Source: an uncultured Lachnospiraceae bacterium (GTDB lineage: Bacteria > Bacillota > Clostridia > Lachnospirales > Lachnospiraceae). Taken from it: 64,000 nucleotides of DNA. The DNA is taken from positions 1 through 64,000 of the forward strand of contig CATNCF010000014.1 of assembly GCA_950097145.1 (NCBI GenBank), given 5' to 3'. The notes under the pieces are model-generated. The model did no database searches, was not told the DNA's origin, and saw only the letters and a list, made by a program, of their open reading frames with translations. The position numbers and the translations under genes are program-made. Below, piece by piece: positions 53,824 through 62,663 of the stretch. The number at the start of each line of letters is the position of its first letter. Position 1 is the stretch's first letter.

Positions 53824-54240
53824 CTATTTAATTTTCCTGGCAATCCCACAATTTATAAGATATACTTCTTCTGCCTGCTCCGCTAACATGCAGCCGATTC
53901 TTCCCACCATCTCCCGATACTGGCGGTCAGAAGCTTTCACTGGAACTACGCCGCAGCCCATCTGATCCAGAGTAATTACTGCACTGGGATTGGCTTCCAA
54001 AAGCTCCTGTACCATGGCAAAAGGATCCTTTCCTGTCTCCATCAGTTTTTCAGCCCACTGATGAATCCCCGCAATTACATCCGCATTCTGGAACTGATGC
54101 CAGTCCCCGCTCTCTCCGTTTACTGTTACAGCCTGCGGTTCCACAATTTCAGCCGGATTTTGGCCTTTCTTTTTCCTGCAGGCCAGATCCTCTGCAAATT
54201 TCCGTTTTCCCTGAAACGCTCCTCCGGTAACCAGTATCAT
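53824..54240 (-). CDS. cobU: CobU-like cobinamide kinase/guanylyltransferase (short form)
   Basis: This 138-residue protein has the CobU C-terminal pattern: DQMGCGVVPVKASDR.YRE..GRIGCMLAEQAEEVYLINCGIARKIK. The N-terminal loop is GGAFQGKRKF, where CobU normally has GGARSGKS; Arg replaces the Ser/Thr after the P-loop Lys. The family is usually about 180 residues, and the segment with the guanylated His is missing or unrecognisable. It may be a kinase-only or regulatory form. The start at 54240 has AAAGGAG. It is first in the unit that ends with cobD. Confidence 0.75.
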   Translation of the reverse strand: MILVTGGAFQGKRKFAEDLACRKKKGQNPAEIVEPQAVTVNGESGDWHQFQNADVIAGIHQWAEKLMETGKDPFAMVQELLEANPSAVITLDQMGCGVVPVKASDRQYREMVGRIGCMLAEQAEEVYLINCGIARKIK

Positions 54241-54283
54241 GTGTCTTCTCCTTTTCCAAACATCACAACGCAATTCCTCATTT

Positions 54284-54312
54284 ATCTTAACTCTTTTTAC
54301 AAATATATGCAA
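54284..54312 (-). promoter_or_regulatory. Promoter of the cobU-to-cobD unit
   Basis: On the - strand: -35 TTGCAT (54307-54312), 17-bp spacer, -10 TAAGAT (54284-54289), about 44 nt before the cobU ATG. No cobalamin riboswitch is evident in the short leader. Confidence 0.55.
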
Positions 54313-54367
54313 CTGCCGCCGGACTTGTTTCCATCCCGAAACTGCCATCGGAAGCAGCGAAAATTAA

Positions 54368-54395
54368 CCGCCCAGCTTTTTTACAAACTGGGCGG
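54368..54395 (-). terminator. Terminator of the BspA-type gene
   Basis: An 8-bp GC-rich stem (54368-54375 with 54388-54395) with a 12-nt loop is followed on the - strand by TTAATTTT. It separates the surface-protein gene from cobU. Confidence 0.7.
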
Positions 54396-54452
54396 CCATC
54401 CTCAAAAAACAAGATACTCCATTAAAAGGAATATATTCTTTTATTTCTGCAT

Positions 54453-56783
54453 TTACTTCTTAATCTTACTGCTCAATTTTACTTTACTCCATGTCCCATA
54501 TAAAGTCTCTTTGCCGGACTTCTTATAACTGCGCACGCTTACATAATACTTCCTGCCTGCTTTCAGCTTTGTGAACACGTAAGAATTCTTTGCCAAATTC
54601 TTATATTTCACATTTTTCTTAAATTTCTTATCCGTGCTTATTTGAACCTGATACCCTGACGCCATCTTATCCTTTGCCCATTTCACGGACAGCTTTTTGC
54701 CCTTTGCTGCTTTTACTGCCTTTACTGTCTGCTTCTTCGGGCTTACCTTAACCGTCACCTTCTTAGATACGTTCCCTGCCTTAATGGTTATGACGGCAGT
54801 TCCGGTATTTTTGATGGCTACCATTCCGGTATCCTTATTCACAGCAGCAACCTTTGGCTTGGAACTTGTAAAGGTCATCTTACTCTTGGATGATGCATTA
54901 ATCTTGAATGATTTTGCGCCATATACAACCTTATATACTGTTTTCTTACAGGTAATGGATGTGGCTGGGTTCTGATCAGCCGCCGTTGTTATTGTAAAGC
55001 TGGCCGTCTTGCTGCCAGTATAATTTCCCCTGCCCGTAACGGTTACCTTAGCTGTTCCTGCTTCGATATTGTTACTATAAGAGACTGTATAATCTGTATT
55101 TAAAACTAATGTTTTACCATCTATCTTTACAGTTACCGACGGAGTCTTGGCTGTTCCGTCATATGTAAAGCTTGTATTAGCCAATACCACGTCCGCCTTG
55201 GAGATATGAATGCTGCCTCCTGTATTGTCTCCGTTGTTATTATTGTCTCCGTCATCATCTGGATCGGGCTTGGCGGGAGGAATGTAGTTATAATGTACAG
55301 CCGCCTTTGACACCGCCGCTGCCGTATCACCTAGTTTCCCTACACTGTTCCACTGTGCTTCAGTGCCTGTAAAGTATATATCCGTCAGAGCAGAAGATGC
55401 AAATGCCGCTACCCCAATTGACGTTACACTGTCTGGAATTACGACAGCAGTCAGCCTAGAGCAGGAAGCAAATGCTGAAGCTCCGATACTCTCTGCTCCC
55501 TGCGGAATTTCAATTTCGGCAAGCATCAGGCAATTCTGAAACATACCCTCACCAATTCGGTCTATATTCTTTGGCAGTGTTACACTCATCAGATAATAGC
55601 ATTGCATAAACATGTTGTCGCCCAATTTTACCTGCTTGCTGCCAGGAGCAAACACCGCGCTTTTCAGATCCTGGCATTGAAAAAACGCAGCGGGTCCAAT
55701 CTCCTCCACACTGGCTGGCAAGGCTATAGAGGTGAGACGAGTGCAAGCACGAAAAGCATTTTGGCCTATGCTTTTCACTCCTTCCGAAATAACCGCCGAA
55801 CTAAGATTTTGGCACTGACAAAAAGCGCTGTCACCGATAGCTGCCACACTGGAGGGAATGGTCACAGAAATAAGCGAAGAACCATAGAAAGCATTGTTTC
55901 CAATGGCTGTCACACTAGGGGAAATCTCCGCACTAAAAATCCCGCAGTTCCAAAAAGCGCAGGAACCGATGGTGGTAACGCCATTCTCAATAACAACCTT
56001 TCGGATTTGGCCGCTGTTATTGCTCCACGGCTGTTCTTCGGCGCTGCTGAAATCCGGCATAGCTCCCTGACCGGAAATGGTCAGCGTACCCGCCTTCGTC
56101 AGATTCCAGGCAAGCCCTCCGTCAAGAGTTCCTCTGGCAATTGATACATTGGCCTCTGGATCGTCTGGCGGGATATAGCCTTCTGGATAGCGGGTAATAT
56201 AATGGCTGGCGCTGCTCATCACCTCTTCCTTAGAGATTGCCCTACCCCAGTGAACCTTACCTTTATGGTCCCCGGTGCTGATATTTCCTTCTGCAACAAC
56301 AAGGCCCGCATCATTGACCTCAAGTACAATCACAGTATGGGCGTCATTGTTTACCCGCAGGATATCTCCGGCTTTTATATTCTCAAACGTAAACTCACCT
56401 TGTGCGTACATCCTGGCTGGCAGGCTGCCAAATGCTTCATCGCTGAGAATAAAAGCAAAGGCTACGCAGCCCACGGCGCTAATCCTCTTCCCATCAATGA
56501 GCCCGCCTTTCCAATGATAATACCCCTTTGAATCCGAATAAGGTTCATCGTTCGTCCAGACGGTTCCTTCCCTATACCCATCCCGACTTTTTAGTGCGAT
56601 CATGGCCTCATAGACTTCCGCTGGCGCTGGGATTGTACTATCACCAGCCTCCAGACTGGATGCGGACGCCGCCGCAAAGACATCCTCCTGCTGCAAAGGT
56701 TCTTCCTGCCATGCCTGTGCCACTGAATGGTAAGAAATGAATAAGCACACTGCTAAAACAATTGAAAGTATTCGTTTTTTCAA
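54453..56783 (-). CDS. Secreted BspA-type leucine-rich repeat protein with N-terminal cysteine-peptidase-like domain
   Basis: This 776-residue protein has a signal peptide (about residues 1-24). The first domain (about 50-200) looks like a CHAP/NlpC-P60-type amidase: C106 in AVGCVAFAF and H149 in NDAHTVIVLEV. Residues about 245-480 hold nine or so BspA-type LRR units (SV..IG..AF..C..L). An MBG/Big-like domain, a Big_2-like domain and a fibronectin-III domain follow to the C-terminus. No sortase motif is visible, so it is probably released or bound through wall-binding domains. Start is TTG with AGGAGG 8 nt upstream. The combination suggests wall remodelling with adhesion. Confidence 0.83.
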   Translation of the reverse strand: MKKRILSIVLAVCLFISYHSVAQAWQEEPLQQEDVFAAASASSLEAGDSTIPAPAEVYEAMIALKSRDGYREGTVWTNDEPYSDSKGYYHWKGGLIDGKRISAVGCVAFAFILSDEAFGSLPARMYAQGEFTFENIKAGDILRVNNDAHTVIVLEVNDAGLVVAEGNISTGDHKGKVHWGRAISKEEVMSSASHYITRYPEGYIPPDDPEANVSIARGTLDGGLAWNLTKAGTLTISGQGAMPDFSSAEEQPWSNNSGQIRKVVIENGVTTIGSCAFWNCGIFSAEISPSVTAIGNNAFYGSSLISVTIPSSVAAIGDSAFCQCQNLSSAVISEGVKSIGQNAFRACTRLTSIALPASVEEIGPAAFFQCQDLKSAVFAPGSKQVKLGDNMFMQCYYLMSVTLPKNIDRIGEGMFQNCLMLAEIEIPQGAESIGASAFASCSRLTAVVIPDSVTSIGVAAFASSALTDIYFTGTEAQWNSVGKLGDTAAAVSKAAVHYNYIPPAKPDPDDDGDNNNNGDNTGGSIHISKADVVLANTSFTYDGTAKTPSVTVKIDGKTLVLNTDYTVSYSNNIEAGTAKVTVTGRGNYTGSKTASFTITTAADQNPATSITCKKTVYKVVYGAKSFKINASSKSKMTFTSSKPKVAAVNKDTGMVAIKNTGTAVITIKAGNVSKKVTVKVSPKKQTVKAVKAAKGKKLSVKWAKDKMASGYQVQISTDKKFKKNVKYKNLAKNSYVFTKLKAGRKYYVSVRSYKKSGKETLYGTWSKVKLSSKIKK

Positions 56784-56844
56784 TTTTGCAACCTCCTAAT
56801 TTTAAGTTTGGGAGAACTATTAGTTGACGGCACTCCCTTTTATA

Positions 56845-56873
56845 AATATATTTTTATTCTTCTGCTTTGTCAA
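56845..56873 (-). promoter_or_regulatory. Promoter of the BspA-type gene
   Basis: On the - strand: -35 TTGACA (56868-56873), 17-bp spacer, -10 TATATT (56845-56850). The leader of about 55 nt ends in AGGAGG. Confidence 0.7.
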
Positions 56874-57010
56874 TAAATATAAACGCTGCACTTTTTAATT
56901 TCGGCATTTTGAACAACCAATTATCACATATTTCCCCACTCCATGAAAAGTAACGAAAAATACCTTATCTTCCTGCTTTCTTTTTGAGCCTGCCGGCTGA
57001 ATCCGCTTCC

Positions 57011-58375
57011 TTAATCCTGACTTTCCTTTTGTAAACTTCTTAATTTCCGGTAAAGTACAAAATACATGGTCATAAAACATGCCACTCCTCCCACAGCGTT
57101 AGAAACCGGCTCTGCAAGAAACACGCCGTTTACGCCAGTTCCAAGCCTTGGCAGCAGCAGCGTCAAGGGCACAACAATCACCGCTTTGCGCAGTAAAGAA
57201 AAAAAGATCGCATGAGAAGAATAACCCAGCGCTGTAAACGCCGACTGTCCTGTAAACTGGAACGCCATGAAAAAATAGCCGAAAAAATACAATCGCAGCG
57301 CCCCTGTCCCGGCTTGTATCATAGCTGGTTCTTCCGTAAACACAGACAACAGCAGGTGCGGACATAGAATTACAAACAGCCATGCCAGCAGCGTATAAAC
57401 AATTCCTGAAATCGCTGTAAACCGGATTCCCTGCCGGACTTTTTCATATTCTTTCGCGCCGTAATTATACCCCAGTACCGGCTGGGCCCCGTTGGTGACG
57501 CCCAGCACTGGCAGAGACAGAATTTCCCTGGCAGAATTAATCACTGTCATAATTCCCACATAGAGATCCCCGCCATAAACTTTCAGCGCTGCATTGCACA
57601 CTACCTGTACCAGACAATTGGTGCCCTGCATAATAAACCCGGGCAATCCCAGAGCTGTAATTTCTCCTGCAAGTGCCCTGTCTATCCGCAGATATTCTTT
57701 TTTCACACAAAGCAGCGCTTTCTTCCCCGTTAAAAATTTCAGCACCCAGATACAGGATACAAACTGGCTCAGTACCGTTGCCAGAGCTGCGCCGCCAACA
57801 CCCATATGCAGGCCAAAAATAAAAAGGGGATCTAAAATTAGGTTCCATACGGCTCCCAGAAGTGTTGTGAGCATACCGATACGCGGAAATCCCTGGGCAT
57901 TGATAAAACCGTTCAGCCCTGTTGCCAGCATGGAAAACGGCGTCCCCAGCAGGTATATTTTCAGATAAGCGTCGGCATATACGTAAGAATCATCACTGGC
58001 GCCAAATAAATAGAGGACGGGCCTGCGCAGGAAATAACATAGCAAAAACAGAGCAATGGATGTGCTAAGCAGCAGAGTAAATGTATTGCCCAGTATTTTT
58101 TCAGCCCGTTCCTCCTGCCTGGCGCCTCTTGCAATAGAAAAAAGCGGCGTGCCTCCCGTACCGAACAGAAATGTAAACGCCGCAACCAGAGTAGTGAGCG
58201 GAAACGCCAGACCAATACCTGTCAGCGCCATACTGTCCGCTCCTGGCAAATGGCCGATATAAATACGGTCCACTACGTTGTATAAAAGCTGTATAAACTG
58301 TGCCAGCGCCAGGGGAATGGACTGGGCGAGAATATTCTGCCAGACCTTCCCTTTCGAAAAATCATTTGACTGCAT
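57011..58375 (-). CDS. MATE family efflux transporter
   Basis: This 454-residue, 12-helix MATE pump is of the NorM/DinF-like branch. It has LAQSIPLALAQFIQLLYNVVDRIYIGHLPG in helix 1-2, the half-repeat ITALGLPGFIMQGTNCLVQ, and PVLGYNYGAKEYEKVRQGIR. It is distinct from the other MATE protein in the window (22664-24010). The start at 58375 is preferred over 58387 because AGGAT lies directly against the latter. It is monocistronic. Substrate unknown. Confidence 0.87.
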   Translation of the reverse strand: MQSNDFSKGKVWQNILAQSIPLALAQFIQLLYNVVDRIYIGHLPGADSMALTGIGLAFPLTTLVAAFTFLFGTGGTPLFSIARGARQEERAEKILGNTFTLLLSTSIALFLLCYFLRRPVLYLFGASDDSYVYADAYLKIYLLGTPFSMLATGLNGFINAQGFPRIGMLTTLLGAVWNLILDPLFIFGLHMGVGGAALATVLSQFVSCIWVLKFLTGKKALLCVKKEYLRIDRALAGEITALGLPGFIMQGTNCLVQVVCNAALKVYGGDLYVGIMTVINSAREILSLPVLGVTNGAQPVLGYNYGAKEYEKVRQGIRFTAISGIVYTLLAWLFVILCPHLLLSVFTEEPAMIQAGTGALRLYFFGYFFMAFQFTGQSAFTALGYSSHAIFFSLLRKAVIVVPLTLLLPRLGTGVNGVFLAEPVSNAVGGVACFMTMYFVLYRKLRSLQKESQD

Positions 58376-58524
58376 AAATAAAATCATCCTTATTTTGGTT
58401 CTTGGGTTCTATTCTACCACAAGAATGAAAAGAATGCCATGTTTTCCCAAAATGATTTAATTGTTATACCAGTCATTCTTATATCATTTTCAAAAATCTA
58501 TTTCCATGCTCTCCAAATAATCAA

Positions 58525-58554
58525 TTGACAGAAACACATAAGAAAACGTATAAT
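58525..58554 (+). promoter_or_regulatory. Consensus promoter of the MIF-like/lipid gene cluster
   Basis: Perfect -35 TTGACA (58525-58530) and perfect -10 TATAAT (58549-58554) with an 18-bp spacer, 28 nt before the ATG. This is the strongest-looking promoter in the window. Confidence 0.8.
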
Positions 58555-58581
58555 AAGTAAAACTTTTACAGGAGGTTCATT

Positions 58582-58926
58582 ATGCCATTTATTAATTCAA
58601 AAGTAAGCGTTAAATTATCAAAAGATCAGGAGAAAACTCTGGTTTCACGGCTGGGCCAGGCAATTTCCCTGATTCCCGGAAAAAGTGAAAGCTGGCTGAT
58701 GACCGGGTTTGAACCAGAATATCATCTGTATTTCCGCGGGGCCGACAGCACACCTACAGCATTTGTAGAGGTAAAAATATTTGGCAGGGAGAATAAGGAT
58801 GCCTTCTCTGCCCTGACCTCTGAAATCTGTGCTATGTTCCACGATGTATTAGACATTCCCGCAGATCATATTTATATTAAGTATGAAACTGTGGCAGACT
58901 GGGGCTGGAATGGAAGCAATTTATAG
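58582..58926 (+). CDS. MIF/tautomerase superfamily protein
   Basis: This 114-residue homologue of macrophage migration inhibitory factor has the N-terminal catalytic proline after Met (MPFINSKVSV) and the two-fold beta-alpha-beta pattern. The ending DHIYIKYETVADWGWNGSNL is close to the MIF C-terminus (GWNG). Such proteins show phenylpyruvate/dopachrome tautomerase activity as trimers. Bacterial copies are rare but known in gut Firmicutes, where a host-interaction role has been proposed. No signal peptide is present. AGGAGG precedes the ATG; a very strong promoter suggests high expression. Confidence 0.87.
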   Translation: MPFINSKVSVKLSKDQEKTLVSRLGQAISLIPGKSESWLMTGFEPEYHLYFRGADSTPTAFVEVKIFGRENKDAFSALTSEICAMFHDVLDIPADHIYIKYETVADWGWNGSNL

Positions 58927-58962
58927 TTCGCCAGAACTCAGGATACAGCAGGAGGAGGCATT

Positions 58963-59562
58963 ATGATAAGAACACTGTTTTATCTGCTGGCAGGCTATCT
59001 TTCCGGAAGTGTATTATATGCACAAATCTGGGGACGCCTCATCAGCGGTAAAGATATTACTGAGGGAACCAGGGACAACAACCCTGGCGCTGCAAATGCT
59101 TTTATGGAAGGCGGGTTTCTGTGTGGAATGCTTACACTGATCTGTGATCTTGCCAAAGGCTTCTTTCCCGTATGGCTGTTCCTGCGGCAGGCAGATTATG
59201 CAGATTTTATCCTTGCCCTGGTTCTGGCCGCTCCAGTATTCGGTCATATATTTCCTCTATTTCATCACTTTCAGGGTGGAAAAGGGATTGCTGTATCTTT
59301 CGGCTGCCTGCTGGGCTTGTATCCCTTCCTGGCCCCTGCACTGCTGCTTGCCTCCTGCTTTATCCTGTTTTCCACCGTTCTGGTCATATCTCCGCACTAT
59401 TACCGGACGCTTGCCTCCTATGCCAGTGCGGCGCTTCTTGTCTTTCTGACGATTAAGATAACTGCCGTGCGCTTTGGCATGATATTAATCTCAGGCACCA
59501 TCTTTTCCAAACTGATGACCTGCGATGAAAAAAAAGAACATTGTAAGGTGAAGTTATTATGA
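58963..59562 (+). CDS. PlsY-like glycerol-3-phosphate acyltransferase family protein
   Basis: This 199-residue protein has about five membrane helices and recognisable PlsY motifs. The first is SGKDITEGTRDNNPGAANAF near residues 27-46 (usual form: G.D....GS.NPGA.N), the second is GHIFPLFHHFQGGKGIAVSFG. The sequence is divergent from housekeeping PlsY, so it may be a paralogue with a different acceptor. It overlaps the glycosyltransferase gene by 4 nt (ATGA), which points to a joint role in membrane lipid synthesis. Confidence 0.8.
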   Translation: MIRTLFYLLAGYLSGSVLYAQIWGRLISGKDITEGTRDNNPGAANAFMEGGFLCGMLTLICDLAKGFFPVWLFLRQADYADFILALVLAAPVFGHIFPLFHHFQGGKGIAVSFGCLLGLYPFLAPALLLASCFILFSTVLVISPHYYRTLASYASAALLVFLTIKITAVRFGMILISGTIFSKLMTCDEKKEHCKVKLL

Positions 59563-60683
59563 ATATTTTGATATTATCTTGTGATACCGGCGGGGGACAT
59601 AATACTGCCGGATTAGCTGTCTTGGAAGAATTAAAACGCAGAGGGCATCATGCCGAAATGATCGATCCTTTTCACTTATCCCAAAACCGTATTGCCCAAA
59701 ATGTGGGTTCCTGTTATGTAAAGCTGGTCCAGAGACGGCCCAGACTATTTGGCTTTGCCTACTGGCTTGGCATGATCGTAACTAAACTGCCCTTTAAATC
59801 CCCGGTCTATTATGCCAACAAACGAATGTCAGACCTTATGGCTTCCTGTTTCGCCCAACATCCGGCGGACGTTCTGGTTGCCCCTCATTTGTTTCCGGCA
59901 GAAATTCTCACCTCTATGAAGAAAAAAGGAATTTCCTGCCCCAAATCCATTTTTATTTCCACTGATTATGCCTGCATTCCTTTTACCGAGGAGACAGACT
60001 GCGACTATTACGTCATCCCTCACCGTACGCTTATCAAAAATTTTGCCAGACGAGGGATCCCTCTCTCTAAAATAAAACCCCTGGGAATTCCCGTCCGCAG
60101 TTCGTTTACTGCCGCACTCTCCAAAAAACAGGCAAGAGAGAAACTCGGCCTTTCTCCCAATCTGACATATTGTCTGGTAGCAGGCGGAAGCATGGGCGCT
60201 GGAAAAGTAAAAAAACTGGTGAAATACCTTGTGCTTAGCCGCAGATCGCAAGAACACATCATCGTTATCTGCGGTAAAAATGATTCTCTGAAACATGCAC
60301 TGAGCCACCGCTTTGGCACAGCTTCTGGAATTACAGTATTAGGCCTTACCAATGAAATGGCTCTCTACATGCGCGCTTGCGATCTTCTATACTCCAAACC
60401 CGGCGGATTATCCTCTACGGAAGCGGCAGTCACAGGAATTCCCCTGATACATACCACTCCCATTCCAGGATGCGAAACGGCAAACCGGGCCTTTTTTCGC
60501 AGAAATGGTATGTCTATTTCTGCAAAAAGCACCATACACCAAGCCGTACTTGGGCAGAAACTCAGAAAGCATCCCCAGAAATCAGAACAAATGATTGAGA
60601 ATCAAAAAAAGCATATCTCCAGGGATGCTGCCAGTAAAATCTGCGACCTGATTGAAACCATGGAGCCACATTCTGCTTCCTGA
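59559..60683 (+). CDS. MGDG synthase/UgtP-type glycosyltransferase
   Basis: This 374-residue GT28-type glycosyltransferase has N-terminal ILSCDTGGGHNTAGLAVLEEL, typical of monogalactosyl-diacylglycerol synthases and UgtP. The acceptor region is ISTDYACIPF, followed by VPHR..-type LIKNFARRGIP and GIPVRSSF. The donor-binding half has VAGGSMGAGKV, VICGKN and SKPGGLSSTEAAVTGIPLI. It would add sugar to diacylglycerol at the inner membrane face. It is coupled to the PlsY-like gene and converges on argS with no gap between stops. Confidence 0.85.
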   Translation: MNILILSCDTGGGHNTAGLAVLEELKRRGHHAEMIDPFHLSQNRIAQNVGSCYVKLVQRRPRLFGFAYWLGMIVTKLPFKSPVYYANKRMSDLMASCFAQHPADVLVAPHLFPAEILTSMKKKGISCPKSIFISTDYACIPFTEETDCDYYVIPHRTLIKNFARRGIPLSKIKPLGIPVRSSFTAALSKKQAREKLGLSPNLTYCLVAGGSMGAGKVKKLVKYLVLSRRSQEHIIVICGKNDSLKHALSHRFGTASGITVLGLTNEMALYMRACDLLYSKPGGLSSTEAAVTGIPLIHTTPIPGCETANRAFFRRNGMSISAKSTIHQAVLGQKLRKHPQKSEQMIENQKKHISRDAASKICDLIETMEPHSAS

Positions 60684-62453
60684 TTACATCCGGTCCGGCG
60701 CCTCAAATCCAAGTACATTGATACAGAGTTCCAGAGCGCGTTTGGTCAGCTCCAGAAGACAGATATACCCTGCCTGTACCATTTCATCCTGCTCTGACAT
60801 AATTTTCGTCTCATGATAAAAACGATTAAATGCATTGGCCAGATCATAGATATAAGCGCACACCTTGTGCGGCGCTGTCTCCTCAAATGCTGTTTCCATC
60901 ATGCTGTTAAACTTGCAGAGTTCCAGCATCAGCGCTTTTTCGCTTTCAGAATGTGCCGCCAGTATCTCTGCCCCTTCTGGGAGCATTCTGGCCGCCTGGT
61001 ATTTCTTCAGGATGGACTTAATCCTCACAATCGTATAAAGAATATAAGGCCCTGTATTTCCTTCAAAGGAAGTAAAACGGTCAACATCAAAGATATAATC
61101 CTTGGATGCCTGATTGGACAAATCTCCATACTTAATTGCCGACAGGGCCACTATTTTTGCGGTCTTTTTTCCTTCTTCCTCTTCAACGGTATGGTTATCC
61201 GTAATCTTTTTATACATTTCCTCATTAATATTTGACACCAGGTATTCCAGGCGCATAACTCCGCCCTCCCGGGTTTTAAAGGGCTTGCCGTCTTTTCCGT
61301 TCATGGTTCCGAATCCCAGAAATTTCAGCTCTGTTTCCGGCTCCACCAATCCTGTTTTCCGGGCGCAGCGGAACACCTGGGTAAAATACAATTCCTGCCG
61401 CTTGTCCACCACATAAATGATCTCGTCTGGATGATAATCTTTCATACGCCAGACAATGGTTGCAAGATCTGTGGTGTTGTAGAGGGACGCCCCGTCTGAT
61501 TTTAAAATCATGCAGGGTGGGATCTCTTTGGTATCTGTATCTTCTTTCACATCTACTACCAAAGCTCCTTCACTGATATATGCATAGCCATCCTTTTTCA
61601 TTTTCTCCACCATATCCGGGATATAAGGCTGGGCGTCTGATTCCCCTTTCCACAATTCAAAAGAAACCTTTAAATTCTCATAATTCCGTTTGAGATCACT
61701 GACAGATACGTTTAAAATGTGTTCCAGCAGAGCCTGATAACCTTTTCTTCCATGCTGAAGTTCATAAGTTGCCTGCATTGCCGCCTCTTTATATGCTTCA
61801 TCCTCCTTGGATCTGCCGCTGGCAGCAGGATAAATTTCTTCCAATTCTCCTATGGTAAAAGGCGCATCCTTGGAATATTCTCCAGCATATGATTCATCAA
61901 AATAAATTAAATCCGGCTTACGCTCTTTGAGTTCTGTGATAATCAGTCCCATCTGCAGACCCCAGTCTCCCAGATGAACATCTCCTATCATAGTGTGGCC
62001 CATGAATGCTCCAATCCGCTTAACACTCTCTCCGATAATAGCAGAACGCAGATGTCCTACATGCAAAGGCTTTGCCACATTGGGCCCGCCGTAATCTATC
62101 ATAATGGTTTTCGGATTCTCACATTTATCACAGCCCAGACGTTCTGGATCTTTTGCCATGTTCCGCAAATACTCCGCCAGATATTCTGGGTTTAATTTTA
62201 AATTTAAAAATCCCGGTTTCACAGAATCCACTTGTTCAAACATAGGATTCTCTTTTAAGCTCTCCGCAATCTTATCCGATATGATAAAGGGCGCACACTT
62301 GTATTCTTTTGCAGCCGCCATAGCGCCGTTGCACTGGTACTCGCACAGATCCGGACGGTTGGAAAGTGTCACCCTGCCATACGTTTCATCATAGCTGTTT
62401 GCCCGAAAGGCTTTCTTCACTTCGCTGCTGATAAGATCTAACATCTTTTCCAT
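60684..62453 (-). CDS. argS: Arginine--tRNA ligase
   Basis: This 589-residue class I synthetase has the HIGH-type motif in YGGPNVAKPLHVGHLRSAIIGE, the ArgRS-specific N-terminal tRNA D-loop domain, and the DALR anticodon domain at the C-terminus. The latter includes DLANAFNRFYHETKIM and RALELCINVLGFEAPDRM. The KMSKS region is the degenerate GKPFKTREGG usual for many ArgRS. Length is normal. The stop meets that of the convergent glycosyltransferase gene. Confidence 0.95.
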   Translation of the reverse strand: MEKMLDLISSEVKKAFRANSYDETYGRVTLSNRPDLCEYQCNGAMAAAKEYKCAPFIISDKIAESLKENPMFEQVDSVKPGFLNLKLNPEYLAEYLRNMAKDPERLGCDKCENPKTIMIDYGGPNVAKPLHVGHLRSAIIGESVKRIGAFMGHTMIGDVHLGDWGLQMGLIITELKERKPDLIYFDESYAGEYSKDAPFTIGELEEIYPAASGRSKEDEAYKEAAMQATYELQHGRKGYQALLEHILNVSVSDLKRNYENLKVSFELWKGESDAQPYIPDMVEKMKKDGYAYISEGALVVDVKEDTDTKEIPPCMILKSDGASLYNTTDLATIVWRMKDYHPDEIIYVVDKRQELYFTQVFRCARKTGLVEPETELKFLGFGTMNGKDGKPFKTREGGVMRLEYLVSNINEEMYKKITDNHTVEEEEGKKTAKIVALSAIKYGDLSNQASKDYIFDVDRFTSFEGNTGPYILYTIVRIKSILKKYQAARMLPEGAEILAAHSESEKALMLELCKFNSMMETAFEETAPHKVCAYIYDLANAFNRFYHETKIMSEQDEMVQAGYICLLELTKRALELCINVLGFEAPDRM

Positions 62454-62500
62454 CTTTTTTCATTCCTTCCTTTGTTGTACTGTTCTTCTTATCATAACAA

Positions 62501-62542
62501 AAACCGCCGCAGATGTCCATTTCAATCTGCTCTTGGCGGTTT
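62501..62542 (-). terminator. Terminator after the second LRR gene
   Basis: Arms AAACCGCC (62501-62508) and GGCGGTTT (62535-62542) with inner pairing, followed on the - strand by a T-run. It lies between the LRR gene end and argS. Confidence 0.7.
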
Positions 62543-62663
62543 CTGATAAAGTGTATAGTAAACAAATTTAGGCCATTCTACAACAAACTACTCTGCGCCT
62601 TCTCTTCATTTTCAAAGTTCTGGTTCTTTGTAATTCTGTTTTGGACAATTTCCTTACATTTTT

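Noticed and set aside
62454-62663. T-box leader before argS
   Set aside because: The region is short, lacks the T-box consensus, and its only strong hairpin is the terminator of the upstream LRR gene.
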